Assembly: GCF_000428765.1 (NCBI RefSeq)
Contig: NZ_AUAO01000001.1
Span: forward strand, 496,001 to 560,000
Reading direction: 5' to 3'
Origin: Brevundimonas aveniformis DSM 17977
Lineage (GTDB): Bacteria; Pseudomonadota; Alphaproteobacteria; Caulobacterales; Caulobacteraceae
Length of the DNA: 64,000 nucleotides
Positions 17,582 to 26,630 of the stretch are shown here, piece by piece. A program made the position numbers and the translations under genes. The notes beneath the pieces are model-generated. The model was given only the letters and a program-made list of their open reading frames with translations, had not been told where the DNA came from and made no database searches. Numbering within the stretch: the first letter of the stretch is position 1; the number at the start of each line of letters is the position of its first letter.

Positions 17582-17980
17582 CTAGGTTGCCGGCTTGTCG
17601 GACGAACCGTAGCCCGTTGGGTTGCCCGTCCCGTCGGAAAGGGGAGTCAGTTCAGGGTCGCGAGATGGGGCCTTGCCGGAGGCGTCGTCGACTGTCTGAT
17701 CGCTCTCCCAGGGCAGGCCCAGCGAGGGGACTTGCCAACCCGGGTCGGTCACTGACGAAGGCAGGGCCTGTTGCCAGGTCAGGGCCATGGCAACCAGCCC
17801 GGCGACAATCACGCCCACGAGAGCCAACAGCACAATCGCCGCAGTGCGACCCTGCGAGCGCGCTTCGATTTCATTGGGAGGCCGCAAGGTGCCGGACACC
17901 TGCGCCAGATTGTCCGGCAGGGACTTCGGCTCGACCGGTTCGGGCGTAGCGCCAGGCGCAACAGGAGGTTGCTCGGTCAT
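17582..17980 (-). CDS. Hypothetical single-span membrane protein
   Basis: The product has 132 residues from ATG 17980. Residues 1-42 are Pro/Glu-rich and cytosolic. One hydrophobic span follows (AAIVLLALVGVIVAGLVAMA, about 48-67), then a Ser/Thr/Asp/Gly-rich, probably disordered, periplasmic tail. The frame stays open upstream to 18223, but that part overlaps YebC and has no plausible start. It sits 11 bases downstream of yebC on the same strand and may be co-transcribed. I do not recognise the family. Confidence 0.65.
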   Translation of the reverse strand: MTEQPPVAPGATPEPVEPKSLPDNLAQVSGTLRPPNEIEARSQGRTAAIVLLALVGVIVAGLVAMALTWQQALPSSVTDPGWQVPSLGLPWESDQTVDDASGKAPSRDPELTPLSDGTGNPTGYGSSDKPAT

Positions 17981-17991
17981 CGCCGACACCC

Positions 17992-18765
17992 CTAGCCCGC
18001 GTACTTGGCGGCGTCTTCCTCTGAAATGTCCTCGTTGGAATAGATCTGCTGGACATCGTCCTCGGCATCCAGGGCGTCGAGCAGCTTGAACAGAGTGCCC
18101 ACAGCGTCCCCGCTCAGCGGCACCTCCGACTGAGGCTTCCAGACGATGGCGGTGGATTTGGGATCGCCCAGGGACTGGGACATGGCCTCGGCCACCTCGT
18201 TCAGATCCTCGAACGCCGTCCAAATGGTGTGGCCCGGCGCGTCCTCATAGACGTCGGGCTTGACGAGGTCGCTCTCCACGTCCTGGGCACCGGCCTCGAT
18301 GGCGGCCTCCATGACAGCATCCTCGCTACCGGCTTCGGCCGGATAGACGATCTTGCCGACGCGGTCCCACATGAAGGTGACCGAGCCCGTTTCGCCCAAC
18401 TGACCGCCGTATTTGGTAAAGGCCGCCCGCACGCCCGAAGCCGCCCGGTTGCGGTTGTCGGTCAGGACCTCCACCACGAACTGGACACCGCCGGGGCCGC
18501 GGCCCTCGTAGCGGATTTCTTCCATGGCATCGACTTCACCGCCGGACGCCTTCTTGATGGCGCGCTCGATATTGTCCTTGGGCATGGACTCGGCCTTAGC
18601 GTTGTTCACAGCCAGGCGCAGGCGCGGGTTCATCGCCGGGTCGGGCAGGCCGGTCTTGGCCGCCACGGTGATTTCACGGCTCAGCCGGCTGAACAGCTTG
18701 GACCGCACGGCATCGGCGCGCCCCTTGCGGTGCATGATATTCTTGAATTTGGAATGGCCGGCCAT
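17992..18765 (-). CDS. yebC: YebC/PmpR family protein
   Basis: This 257-residue protein has the canonical YebC opening [18 protein letters not shown], a [20 protein letters not shown] segment, and a C-terminal domain with an acidic tail ([14 protein letters not shown]). Family members were long annotated as DNA-binding regulators; recent work assigns YebC proteins to ribosome-associated translation of proline-rich stretches. Both roles are family knowledge and the sequence alone does not choose. In many proteobacteria yebC precedes ruvC-ruvA-ruvB, but here ruv genes are not adjacent, and a small membrane protein gene follows instead. Confidence 0.93.
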   Translation of the reverse strand: MAGHSKFKNIMHRKGRADAVRSKLFSRLSREITVAAKTGLPDPAMNPRLRLAVNNAKAESMPKDNIERAIKKASGGEVDAMEEIRYEGRGPGGVQFVVEVLTDNRNRAASGVRAAFTKYGGQLGETGSVTFMWDRVGKIVYPAEAGSEDAVMEAAIEAGAQDVESDLVKPDVYEDAPGHTIWTAFEDLNEVAEAMSQSLGDPKSTAIVWKPQSEVPLSGDAVGTLFKLLDALDAEDDVQQIYSNEDISEEDAAKYAG

Positions 18766-18897
18766 GGAGTCCGTTCAGGCTTGTATCGACGGGAGAGGCG
18801 GCGATTTAGCCCATGCCGCGGCGGCTGTCATCCAGGGCGGTTTTGGGCAGACACATCGCGCCGCGACGCCTAGGTTGCCCGCGAGCTATTCAATGAG

Positions 18898-19554
18898 ATG
18901 CGCATGACCCTCCCCGACGACATCTTTACCGAGCCGGAGTCGTCGCCCGACACCCTGGCTCACCTCGGCCCCCTGGCGCGCCTTGCCGGAGTCTGGGAAG
19001 GCACGAAGGGCATCGACGTCAATCCAAAGGCCGACGGCCCCGAGCGCCGGACCTTCAATGAGCGTTATACGCTCCAGCCGATCGATCCCCAGACCAACGG
19101 CCCCCAGCTGTTCTATGGTTTGCGCTACCACACGCACATCACGACAGATGAGGAGCTGATCACCTTCCACGACCAGGTCGGCTACTGGCTCTATGAACCG
19201 GCCACCGGCCTGATCCTCCAGACCCTGGCCATTCCGCGCGGCCAGATCGCCCTGGCCTCAGGCCATGCCAGGCCGGGTGACGACCGGCTCATCGTCAGCG
19301 CCGAACGAGGCCGCACCGACTACGGCATCTGCTCAACGACCTTCTTGGAGGAAGCCTTCCGAACCGAGAGCTACAAGCTGACGGTCACCTTCAATGCCGA
19401 TGGAAGCTGGAGCTATGTGGCCGAAACGGCCCTGGCGGTGCACGGTCAGCCTGGCATCTTCAACCACCGCGACCAGAACACGCTGACCCGGATAGCCGGG
19501 CCGGACCCAACGCCCTGGCAAAGCCGCCTGGCCGCCGGGGATGGAACTTCCTGA
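18898..19554 (+). CDS. Heme-binding beta-barrel (nitrobindin-like) protein
   Basis: This 218-residue protein has the opening motif of the FABP-like/nitrobindin family, LARLAGVWEGTKGIDVNP, where GxWxGxG-type residues close the barrel. Further strands include RRTFNERYTLQPIDP, FYGLRYHTHITTDEELITFH, GYWLYEPATGLILQTLAIP and a C-terminal NHRDQNTLTRI segment whose His could be the proximal heme ligand. Relatives bind ferric heme and can isomerise peroxynitrite, but this subgroup is less studied. Two close start ATGs exist (18898 and 18904). No signal peptide is seen, so it is cytosolic. Confidence 0.75.
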   Translation: MRMTLPDDIFTEPESSPDTLAHLGPLARLAGVWEGTKGIDVNPKADGPERRTFNERYTLQPIDPQTNGPQLFYGLRYHTHITTDEELITFHDQVGYWLYEPATGLILQTLAIPRGQIALASGHARPGDDRLIVSAERGRTDYGICSTTFLEEAFRTESYKLTVTFNADGSWSYVAETALAVHGQPGIFNHRDQNTLTRIAGPDPTPWQSRLAAGDGTS

Positions 19555-19597
19555 CCCCTGACGGATTGATGCTGCACCGAAAAGGGAGCTGACACCC

Positions 19598-19786
19598 ATG
19601 ACCGAGTTTGACGAAGACGACGTCTTCCTGGTCGACGAAGACGAGGCAGGCGAGATTGTCCATTGGCAACGCCCTGAGGTCCGGCTTTCACCGGTTCAGG
19701 CCACCGGTGCGACGCTGGGCGCCTTCGGCCTCGGTATGCTTGTCGCGGTCGGAGTGCTCGCGCTTCTGGGAAGAATTCGCCACTGA
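19598..19786 (+). CDS. Small acidic single-span membrane protein
   Basis: This 62-residue protein starts MTEFDEDDVFLVDEDEAGEI, a strikingly acidic cytosolic head. One predicted span follows (GATLGAFGLGMLVAVGVLAL, about 37-56), and it ends with a short basic tail (GRIRH). Charge distribution predicts the N-terminus inside if the basic tail is short; topology is uncertain. It has a good ribosome-binding site (AAAAGGGAG) and reads in the same direction as the heme-barrel gene and ppa, with 43 and 60 bases around it. I do not recognise the family. Confidence 0.65.
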   Translation: MTEFDEDDVFLVDEDEAGEIVHWQRPEVRLSPVQATGATLGAFGLGMLVAVGVLALLGRIRH

Positions 19787-19846
19787 CGCCTTTATCCGGG
19801 CGCCAAGCCGGTCTAGAGGGCGCGCCTCTCAGACTCTGGAGTTCTC

Positions 19847-20380
19847 ATGCGCCTGGATGCCATCCCCGTCGGAGCCAATCCGCCCCACGACGTCAATGTC
19901 GTGATCGAGGTGCCGATCGGCGGCGAGCCGATCAAATACGAGATGGACAAGGCCTCGGGGGCCCTGGTGGTTGACCGCTTCTTGTACACCCCCATGCGTT
20001 ACCCGGGGAACTACGGCTTCATTCCGGGCACCCTGTCCGGTGACGGTGATCCCTGCGACGTGCTGATCGCCAACACCCGCGCCATCGTGCCCGGTGCCAT
20101 CATGTCGGCAAAACCCATCGGCGTGCTGGTCATGGAAGACAACGCCGGCGAGGACGAAAAGATCATTGCCGTACCGTCCGCCAAGATTACGGCCCGCTAT
20201 GCCGGCGTCGAAGAAATCTCTGACATGCCCGAGATCACCATCCAGCAGATCGAGCACTTCTTTTCGCACTACAAGGATCTGGAGCCCGGCAAATGGGTCA
20301 AGATCAAACGCTGGGGCGACAAGGCCGAAGCCCACAAGATGATCCTCGAAGGCATCGCCCGGGCCGCCCGCGAGAGTTGA
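19847..20380 (+). CDS. ppa: Inorganic pyrophosphatase
   Basis: This is a family I soluble pyrophosphatase of 177 residues, which hydrolyses PPi and thereby drives nucleotide and polymer synthesis. Conserved active-site stretches are present: [38 protein letters not shown], the metal-binding signature DGDPCDVLI with three acidic residues, and KIIAVP. The C-terminal [20 protein letters not shown] completes the fold. Length is typical of bacterial family I enzymes. Confidence 0.97.
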   Translation: MRLDAIPVGANPPHDVNVVIEVPIGGEPIKYEMDKASGALVVDRFLYTPMRYPGNYGFIPGTLSGDGDPCDVLIANTRAIVPGAIMSAKPIGVLVMEDNAGEDEKIIAVPSAKITARYAGVEEISDMPEITIQQIEHFFSHYKDLEPGKWVKIKRWGDKAEAHKMILEGIARAARES

Positions 20381-20441
20381 TCCGCCGTTTCGACAGTTGA
20401 CCTGCGCCGCCGCCCCAGCGAACAGTGGCAGCGGAGAAGCC

Positions 20442-22577
20442 ATGCTGTTGAACCGTAGACGCTTTCTATTCAGTTCAGCTGTTGCTGCGACAGCCGTGGC
20501 GGCGGGGCAGCGCGTCCGGGCCCAGGACCTGGCGGCGGGTCCGCGCGCCCGGATCGATCCGGTTACCGACATCTATTTCGGCCAGGCGGTTACGGACCCC
20601 TACCGCTGGATGGAAGATACAGGCGACTCGGACTGGTTGCCCTGGCTGCAAGCCAATGATGCCCACGCGCGGACCTACCTGGACGCCCTGACTTCGCGCG
20701 AGTCCGTCCGGACGCGGCTGGAGCAGCTGGGCGGGGGCTACACCCGCGTCTCCCTGCCTTACGAATTTGGACGACGCCTGCTCTATCTCAGCCAGCCACC
20801 CCAATCGGGCTGGCCCGTGGTGATGGTGCGCGACAACGGGACGGATCGCCTGTTCTTCGATCCGGGCGTGACGGTGCAGCCGGGCACCGACGTCTCCCTG
20901 GAATTCTGGGTTGCTTCGCCGGATGGCCGATATCTGATCCTGGGGCTCGGATCGGGCGGATCCGAAGAAGCCGTCATCCATATTCTTGACCTGCTGACCG
21001 GCGAGCTGTTGCCGGATCGAATTCCGCGGGCGACGGCGCCGGCTCCCTACTGGCTCCAGGACGGATCCGGGTTCTTCTACACCCAGCTCGGGGTTGGGGT
21101 TCTGGGGACGCTAAACTACCGGGCAGATATGCGCTCGCGCCTGCACCGCCTCGGCGACGCGCCGGCCTCGGACCCCGTTGTCCTCGCGACCGGCCTTTAT
21201 CCGTCCGTTCAGGTCGATCCGCACGACACACCCGTGATCAAGACCTTTCAGGGTAGTCGTTGGGTCCTGGCGGAGACCAGCACCCTTATGACCAAGGGCC
21301 TCTGGTGCGCTGAACTGGACGCCCTTCTGGCCGGGCGGCCGCAATGGCGCACAATCTTTGAACCGGAACGCGGTGCCCCGGATCACTATCTCGACGGCGA
21401 CGACCTGTGGATCTGGGGAGCTATCAACGATGAAGAAAGTCTGGTTTCGAAACTGGACCTGACGTCCGGGCCGCCTTTTGCCGAAACAACATTGGCCACA
21501 ATTCGAGGGGGCACGATCCAGCACACCAGCTTTGCTGACGACGGCCTCTATCTCTCGGCGGACAGGGGCACGACGTCCCAGCTGTTTTTTGTGGGCAGGG
21601 ATACAGACGGTTACGAGATTCCCCTGCCGATGCCGGGAGCGGTCAACGACCTTGCCTTCGGGGATCGCCGCAAATCAATCATGGTTCATCTATCCAGCTG
21701 GCTTGAACCGGCCTCGACCTGGCAGTTCAAGGCCTCCAGCGGGTTTCGTCGCCTTGACCTGATGCCCGATCCCATCATCGACACCTCCGCCTATGAGGTC
21801 ATCAGCGACACCGTCACGGCCCGCGACGGCGCGGAAGTGCCCGTCACCATCCTGGCCCGCAGGGGGCTGAGGCGTGACGGATCGGCCCCCTGCCGGGTCC
21901 TGGTCTATGGGGCCTATGGACAGTCCATGACTGCGGATTTTGATCCCTTGGGCCTGGCGCTCATGGAACAGGGCGGCATCCAGGTTATCGCCCACGTCCG
22001 CGGCGGAGGCGAAAATGGCCGACACTGGTGGATGGCCGGGATGGGCGCGACCAAGCCGAACACCTGGCGTGACTTGATTGATGTCTGCGAGCACCTGATC
22101 GCCGAGCGGTGGACCTCGACGCCCAGGCTCGCCATCGTCGGTGGATCTGCGGGGGGCATCGCCGTTGGCCGCGCCCTGACCGAGCGGCCGGACCTGTTTG
22201 GACTTGTCGCGTCGCAGGTCGGAGTCCTGAACCCGCTGCGTTTCGAGTTCGAGGCCAATGGCCTGGCCAACCGGCCTGAATTCGGCAGCCTGGAAACCGA
22301 GGCGGGGTTCGAGGGCCTGCGGGCCATGGATACGCTGCACAGCATCGTCGATGGGACGCGCTATCCAACCGTGCTGCTGAGCCATGGCGTCAATGACGCT
22401 CGGGTCGCCATCTGGCATTCTGCCAAGGTCGCCGCCCGCCTCAGGGCTGCCGGATCAACGGACAGTGGCCCGGTCCTGTTCCGGGTCAATTTCGACCGGG
22501 GGCATCTTGTCGATTCGGTTCAGGACGAGATCGACTCCAAGCTGGACGTCTTTGCCTGGCTTCTCAGCCCGGGATGA
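20442..22577 (+). CDS. S9-family prolyl oligopeptidase, Tat-exported
   Basis: This is a 711-residue serine peptidase that cleaves short proline-containing or basic peptides. ATG 20442 has a GGAG site and starts a twin-arginine signal (LNRRRFLFSSAVAATAVAAG), so export is folded and Tat-dependent; a frame extension to a TTG at 20397 is rejected. A seven-bladed propeller part covers about 80-430. The alpha/beta hydrolase part has the oxyanion-type HVRGGGENGRHWW motif and the triad Ser569 (GGSAGGI), Asp652 (HGVNDARV) and His688 (FDRGHLVDS). The RGGGE motif is closest to S9A prolyl oligopeptidase/oligopeptidase B. Confidence 0.9.
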   Translation: MLLNRRRFLFSSAVAATAVAAGQRVRAQDLAAGPRARIDPVTDIYFGQAVTDPYRWMEDTGDSDWLPWLQANDAHARTYLDALTSRESVRTRLEQLGGGYTRVSLPYEFGRRLLYLSQPPQSGWPVVMVRDNGTDRLFFDPGVTVQPGTDVSLEFWVASPDGRYLILGLGSGGSEEAVIHILDLLTGELLPDRIPRATAPAPYWLQDGSGFFYTQLGVGVLGTLNYRADMRSRLHRLGDAPASDPVVLATGLYPSVQVDPHDTPVIKTFQGSRWVLAETSTLMTKGLWCAELDALLAGRPQWRTIFEPERGAPDHYLDGDDLWIWGAINDEESLVSKLDLTSGPPFAETTLATIRGGTIQHTSFADDGLYLSADRGTTSQLFFVGRDTDGYEIPLPMPGAVNDLAFGDRRKSIMVHLSSWLEPASTWQFKASSGFRRLDLMPDPIIDTSAYEVISDTVTARDGAEVPVTILARRGLRRDGSAPCRVLVYGAYGQSMTADFDPLGLALMEQGGIQVIAHVRGGGENGRHWWMAGMGATKPNTWRDLIDVCEHLIAERWTSTPRLAIVGGSAGGIAVGRALTERPDLFGLVASQVGVLNPLRFEFEANGLANRPEFGSLETEAGFEGLRAMDTLHSIVDGTRYPTVLLSHGVNDARVAIWHSAKVAARLRAAGSTDSGPVLFRVNFDRGHLVDSVQDEIDSKLDVFAWLLSPG

Positions 22578-22583
22578 CGTCTC

Positions 22584-23405
22584 TCAAACCGCCGGGACAC
22601 TCCGGCTCAAGCGACCGCCCACCCGGATCGCCTCGACGCGCGTGGCCAGGCCGGTCCGATCGTCTGTCTCGACATAGACGCCGCAGACGGTCGCCGGCCC
22701 CGACGCCGGCGAATAGCGGCCACCAGATAGGCGCGTGGTGAACCGCCGAAGCGGTTCTTCCTTGTCGTTGCCGATGACGGAATCATAGTCACAGCAGCCC
22801 CCCGCATCGGTCTGATAGGCGGTTCCGCCGGTCAGGATCTGGGCATCGGCAGTCGGGACATGGGTGTGGGTGCCCACAACCAGACTGGCGCGCCCATCAC
22901 AGAAGTGGCCCATAGCCATCTTCTCCGAGGTTGCCTCGGCGTGGACATCGACGATGACGGCATCGGCCACCACGCCTAGAGGCGCGGCGTTCAGTTCGCG
23001 CTCCACGGCCGAGAACGGATCATCCATCGGGTCCATGTGCACCCGGCCCAGCACCGAGATCACCAGCACGCGCCGCCCATCATCGAGGGTGAACACATCC
23101 GCGCCGCGGCCAGGCGCATCCATCAGGTGCGGATAGTTGGCCGGTCGCAGCAGCCGCGGCTCGCGCACAATATAGGTCAGGGCCTCGCGCTGGTCCCACG
23201 AATGGTTGCCCAGCGTCAGACAGTCCGCGCCCGCATCAAACAGCTGGCGCGCCGAGTTCTCGGTGATGCCGAACCCGCCCGCGGCGTTCTCGGCATTGAC
23301 CACCACGAAGTCGAGCTTCAGATCCCGGCGCAGGCCGGGCAGGTGATCCGAAATCCCGTCGCGCCCGGACTTGCCGACCACGTCTCCAAAAAACGCCAAG
23401 CGCAT
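22584..23405 (-). CDS. ymdB: YmdB-family metallophosphoesterase
   Basis: This is a 273-residue metallophosphoesterase of the TIGR00282/YmdB group, which hydrolyses cyclic nucleotides such as 2',3'-cAMP in Bacillus. Metal-ligand motifs are all visible: GDVVGKSGRD, NAENAAGGFGIT, LGNHSWDQ and GTHTHVPTADAQI, with the catalytic His in DVHAEATSEK. It directly follows fthC: the fthC stop TGA and this ATG abut without a gap. The pairing with the folate enzyme gene is common in alphaproteobacteria. The cellular substrate in this lineage is not known. Confidence 0.9.
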   Translation of the reverse strand: MRLAFFGDVVGKSGRDGISDHLPGLRRDLKLDFVVVNAENAAGGFGITENSARQLFDAGADCLTLGNHSWDQREALTYIVREPRLLRPANYPHLMDAPGRGADVFTLDDGRRVLVISVLGRVHMDPMDDPFSAVERELNAAPLGVVADAVIVDVHAEATSEKMAMGHFCDGRASLVVGTHTHVPTADAQILTGGTAYQTDAGGCCDYDSVIGNDKEEPLRRFTTRLSGGRYSPASGPATVCGVYVETDDRTGLATRVEAIRVGGRLSRSVPAV

Positions 23406-23960
23406 TCAGTCCGCCTTTCGGGCGGGGGTATAGCCCGTCTCGGTCAGAACACCATGCAGCCGAATGTCGTGAGGCTCCATCGGCACACGCGCCACCGCCT
23501 GCCCGGCATAGGCCACGCCAATACGAAGCGCGTCGGGATGGGCCGCAAATGTCCGGTCGTAGTAGCCCCCGCCCTGCCCCAGCCGGCCACCGAAGGCGTC
23601 GAAGGCCAACAGCGGCGTCAGGATCAGGTCCGGCGTCACCTCGGGCGCGATGTTGATCGGCGCTGCGATGCCCTGAAGGTCCGGCTGGAGCGGATCCTGC
23701 GGTCGCCATTGTCGAAACACGAGCGGCATGCCGGCCTCGACCACCACAGGCAGGCACAGACCCCGGCCCAAGCCCGCAAGCCGTCGCGCAAACGGAAGGG
23801 TGTCCAGCTCTGAGCCGACCGGCAGATACAGCGCCGACATCGCGGCCTTCGGCAGGCCCCCGACCTGCTCGGCCAGCCGCACGCCCGCGTCCAGCGCTTC
23901 GGCGGCCAGCCGCCGGCGCAAGGCCCGCGCGGCCCGGCGCATCTCGTCCTTGGAGATCAT
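23406..23960 (-). CDS. fthC: 5-formyltetrahydrofolate cyclo-ligase
   Basis: The enzyme uses ATP to convert 5-formyl-THF to 5,10-methenyl-THF, rescuing folate from its storage form. At 184 residues it is typical. Motifs are the N-terminal KDEMRRAARALRRRL, the YLPVGSELDTLPFARRL segment, the substrate region LLAFDAFGGRLGQGGGYYDRTF, and the C-terminal PMEPHDIRL region. The gene lies just downstream of the 6S RNA gene, the same linkage as ssrS-ygfA in E. coli and many alphaproteobacteria. Confidence 0.95.
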   Translation of the reverse strand: MISKDEMRRAARALRRRLAAEALDAGVRLAEQVGGLPKAAMSALYLPVGSELDTLPFARRLAGLGRGLCLPVVVEAGMPLVFRQWRPQDPLQPDLQGIAAPINIAPEVTPDLILTPLLAFDAFGGRLGQGGGYYDRTFAAHPDALRIGVAYAGQAVARVPMEPHDIRLHGVLTETGYTPARKAD

Positions 23961-23982
23961 CGGCTCAGTCTAGGGGAAGGTT

Positions 23983-24144
23983 GGCGGTGCCGCGAGGACC
24001 GGTTGGGACAGTTCAACCCCCTCGACCTGGATAACCAGGTGGGCGCCGTGTGCCTGGGCCCTCGAGCCCTGACAGGGACAGCTCCCTTCGAGTGAATTAA
24101 GGTCGCTGGAGTTTGTTTGCCCGCTCGCGAACCGCAGCGCCGCC
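23983..24144 (-). ncRNA. ssrS: 6S RNA
   Basis: This is a regulatory RNA that mimics an open promoter and binds sigma70 RNA polymerase. The closing stem is formed by GGCGGCGCTGCGG at the 5' end and CGCGGCACCGCC at the 3' end, 12 of 13 pairs including G-U. The 5' strand reads GTTCGCGAGCGGGC, nearly identical to E. coli 6S RNA (GTTCGCAAGCGGGC). The span is about 162 nt, the usual size. A TATTATATT promoter -10 region stands 8-16 bases upstream (24152-24160). It is upstream of fthC on the same strand, as expected. Exact ends are estimated from the closing stem. Confidence 0.8.
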
Positions 24145-24198
24145 GAGCGGCAATATAATATCGCCAGCGCCGTCCCGCCAGCGTCCTGTCGCCGCGCC

Positions 24199-24888
24199 CT
24201 ATTTCGGCAGCAATCCCGCGACCCGCTCGGCGGTCGCCCTGGCCGAAAACGGGTTCTGGCCGGTCACCAGCCGCCCATCCGCTACGCTGTAGGATATGAA
24301 CGGCAAGCCGGCCTTCTGATAGCGTGCGCCGCGGCGCTTCATCTCGGCCTCGGCATTGTAGGGCATCTTTGACGCCACCCCCGCCAGCACCTCTTCGGAC
24401 CATGAGAACCCTGTGATCCGCCGCCCTTCGACCAGCAACGTCTCGTCCGAAAGCCGGGTGTTCAAGAGGCCGCAATAGCCGTGGCACACCGCTGAAACGA
24501 CACCGCCCGCCTCCCAGATCGCCCGCGTGATCGCCTGCAATCCCTTGCTGTCAGGAAAGTCCCACATCACCGCATGGCCACCGGTGAAATAGACAGCGTC
24601 AAAATCCTTCGGGTCGAGCTCATCGGGCCGGGCCGTGGTCGCCAGCAACTCCATCCGCGCCGGGTCGTTCAGCCAGGCCCGTGCCGACCCATCCAGCAGC
24701 GGCCACTTCAACGCCCGCGGCTCCAGCGGACTGAACCCACCCTTCGGACTGACGATCCGCTGATCAAACCCGCGCGCCTCGAACACGTCCCACGCATGGG
24801 TCAATTCCGACAGCCACAAACCGGTCGGGTACGCCGGGTCTGCATAGTGAGCGACATTGGTGACGACATGCAGGATGCGGCGGGTCAT
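24199..24888 (-). CDS. DJ-1/PfpI-family protein (glyoxalase III/HchA-like)
   Basis: This 229-residue type 1 glutamine amidotransferase-like protein has the nucleophile elbow [10 protein letters not shown]; the Cys after AV is the likely nucleophile. Other conserved segments are [17 protein letters not shown] near the N-terminus, IVSPKGG, and [18 protein letters not shown], where the Gly-Gly-His is typical of HchA/YDR533-type proteins that handle methylglyoxal or glycated substrates. A role as deglycase or glyoxalase III is family inference. The gene is divergent from mnmA. Confidence 0.85.
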   Translation of the reverse strand: MTRRILHVVTNVAHYADPAYPTGLWLSELTHAWDVFEARGFDQRIVSPKGGFSPLEPRALKWPLLDGSARAWLNDPARMELLATTARPDELDPKDFDAVYFTGGHAVMWDFPDSKGLQAITRAIWEAGGVVSAVCHGYCGLLNTRLSDETLLVEGRRITGFSWSEEVLAGVASKMPYNAEAEMKRRGARYQKAGLPFISYSVADGRLVTGQNPFSARATAERVAGLLPK

Positions 24889-24987
24889 TCGTCATCATTC
24901 CCCGCAATGCCTTTCCCGCCAAGGCGCGGATGCCCGAAAAAGGGCCCGGGCTCGAAATTGTTCGGGTTTCGCACTAAATGGCCGCCT

Positions 24988-26199
24988 ATGGATCTGTCCC
25001 AGACCTCCTGCCCGATGCCCGACATCACCCCGCTCGCCGACGGCGATCTGGACGGGGCGATTGCCGCTGCGCGGGCGGCGGTGGGCCTGCCGGTGGGCGC
25101 GCGTGTGGTTGCGGCCATGTCGGGCGGGGTCGATTCCACCGTGGTGGCGGCCCTGTTGCACAAGGCCGGCTACGACGTCGTCGGTGTGACGCTGCAGCTC
25201 TATGACCACGGTGCGGCGCTGAAGAAGAAGGGTGCCTGCTGCGCCGGTCAGGACATCCACGACGCCCGCCTGGCCGCCGAGACCCTGGGCATCCCCCACT
25301 ATGTGCTCGACTACGAAAGCCGCTTTCGCGACGCGGTCATCGACCAGTTCGCCGACACCTATCTGATGGGCCGCACCCCGGTGCCGTGCATCCGCTGCAA
25401 TCAGACGGTCAAGTTCCGCGACCTGCTGGACGTCGCCCGCGACCTGGGTGCCGAGGCCATGGCGACGGGCCACTACGTCCGACGTGCCGTCGTTGATGAC
25501 CGGGTGCAGATGCGCAAGGCAATCGATCCCTCGCGGGATCAGTCCTACTTCCTGTTCGCCACGACGCGCCAACAGCTCGACTATCTGCGCTTCCCCCTGG
25601 CCGATCTCGAGAAGCCGCAAGTACGCGGCGTCGCCGCCGAGCTGGGCCTGCGCATCGCCGCCAAGCCGGACAGCCAGGACATCTGTTTTGTTCCGAACGG
25701 TGACTATCGCACCTTGATCGACCGCTTACGTCCGCAAGGGCGCGATCCCGGCCAGATCGTCCACATGGACGGGCGGGTTCTGGGCGAGCACGCCGGCATC
25801 ACCGGCTACACCATCGGCCAGCGGCGCGGCCTCAATGTCGCTGTGGGTGAGCCCCTGTTCGTGGTTCGGCTCGACCCTGAGGCTCGTCAGGTCATCGTTG
25901 GCCCGCGTGAGGCCTTGCTGACCGGTGCCCTGACATTGGAAGAAACCAACTGGCTCGGCGACGAGGCCGGGATTGCCGATGCCGCTCGCGACGGGACCAC
26001 CGTTCTGGCGCGCGTGCGCTCGACCCGTCCACCGTCATCGGCCCGGCTGGCAATGGATGGCGAGGCCGTTTCCGTCGTCTTCGACGAGGGCGAGGAAGGC
26101 GTCGCGCCGGGTCAGGCCTGTGCCCTGTACGACCCCGCCGATCCTGATCGGCTGCTCGGCGGCGGCTTCATCGCCACGACCACGGCGGTCGCCGGATGA
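24988..26199 (+). CDS. mnmA: tRNA-specific 2-thiouridylase MnmA
   Basis: MnmA adds sulfur at U34 position 2 of tRNAs for Lys, Glu and Gln. The PP-loop motif [14 protein letters not shown] starts at residue 44. The nucleophilic Cys137 is in [10 protein letters not shown], and Cys233 in [13 protein letters not shown] is the partner that carries the persulfide, so both are present. AMATGHYVR and YTIGQRRGL are the other family segments. I use ATG 24988 (403 residues); an ATG at 25015 is possible. The frame is open far upstream to 24574, but that part overlaps the divergent gene. The stop overlaps the next gene by 4 bases (ATGA). Confidence 0.96.
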   Translation: MDLSQTSCPMPDITPLADGDLDGAIAAARAAVGLPVGARVVAAMSGGVDSTVVAALLHKAGYDVVGVTLQLYDHGAALKKKGACCAGQDIHDARLAAETLGIPHYVLDYESRFRDAVIDQFADTYLMGRTPVPCIRCNQTVKFRDLLDVARDLGAEAMATGHYVRRAVVDDRVQMRKAIDPSRDQSYFLFATTRQQLDYLRFPLADLEKPQVRGVAAELGLRIAAKPDSQDICFVPNGDYRTLIDRLRPQGRDPGQIVHMDGRVLGEHAGITGYTIGQRRGLNVAVGEPLFVVRLDPEARQVIVGPREALLTGALTLEETNWLGDEAGIADAARDGTTVLARVRSTRPPSSARLAMDGEAVSVVFDEGEEGVAPGQACALYDPADPDRLLGGGFIATTTAVAG

Positions 26200-26570
26200 A
26201 CGACGGGGTGCGTGTCACCGTCCTGGCCAGCCAGTTGCTGAACAGCGCGGCAGATTTCTTCGAAGCGGTGGCAGATCAGAATCCCGATCTCGACGGCATG
26301 ATGCGCGACAATGCCGCCGTCTATCGCCAAGTGGCCGATGCGCTCGACGCCGATCCGTCTGCCACGCTCGAGACGGCCGGCCTGGACCCGGCTCCGACGG
26401 TCTGCGATCTGGCGGTCCGGTTGCTGACCGACGCCAGCGAATTCTTCGAGAACGTCTTTCAGCAGAATCCCGTGTCCGGCGACAATCTGCCGGAAACCGC
26501 CGAGGCCTATCGCGCCCTGGCCGAACTCATGGCCGAAGATCCCGACGTCCGCCTGCCGACAGACGCCTGA
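26196..26570 (+). CDS. Hypothetical protein with two-copy internal repeat
   Basis: This is a 124-residue acidic, all-helical soluble protein made of two copies of one ~49-residue unit: residues 10-58 and 72-120 align with no gap, 19 of 49 identical. Shared positions include L-A-x-x-LL, FFExV, QNP, A-x-x-YR, ADxP-like and the final Leu. The ATG sits in the mnmA stop (ATGA), so it is translated coupled to mnmA. No motif points to catalysis, and I do not recognise the family. A structural or adaptor role related to tRNA thiolation is possible only by linkage. Confidence 0.7.
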   Translation: MNDGVRVTVLASQLLNSAADFFEAVADQNPDLDGMMRDNAAVYRQVADALDADPSATLETAGLDPAPTVCDLAVRLLTDASEFFENVFQQNPVSGDNLPETAEAYRALAELMAEDPDVRLPTDA

Positions 26571-26630
26571 CTTGGCCGAAGACGCAAATCAGTCCTAGCT
26601 AGACGGTTCGTCTGGCTACGGAGCGTTTTT

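Noticed and set aside
24574-24987. N-terminal extension of MnmA
   Set aside because: The frame is open but overlaps the divergent DJ-1/PfpI gene and has unrelated Pro/Arg-rich residues; ATG 24988 leads into the family start.
26571-26630. Mg2+ riboswitch ahead of the MgtC-like gene
   Set aside because: Only 60 bases are available, with one 5-bp hairpin (AGACG/CGTCT); too short for the known M-box or mgtA-type leaders.
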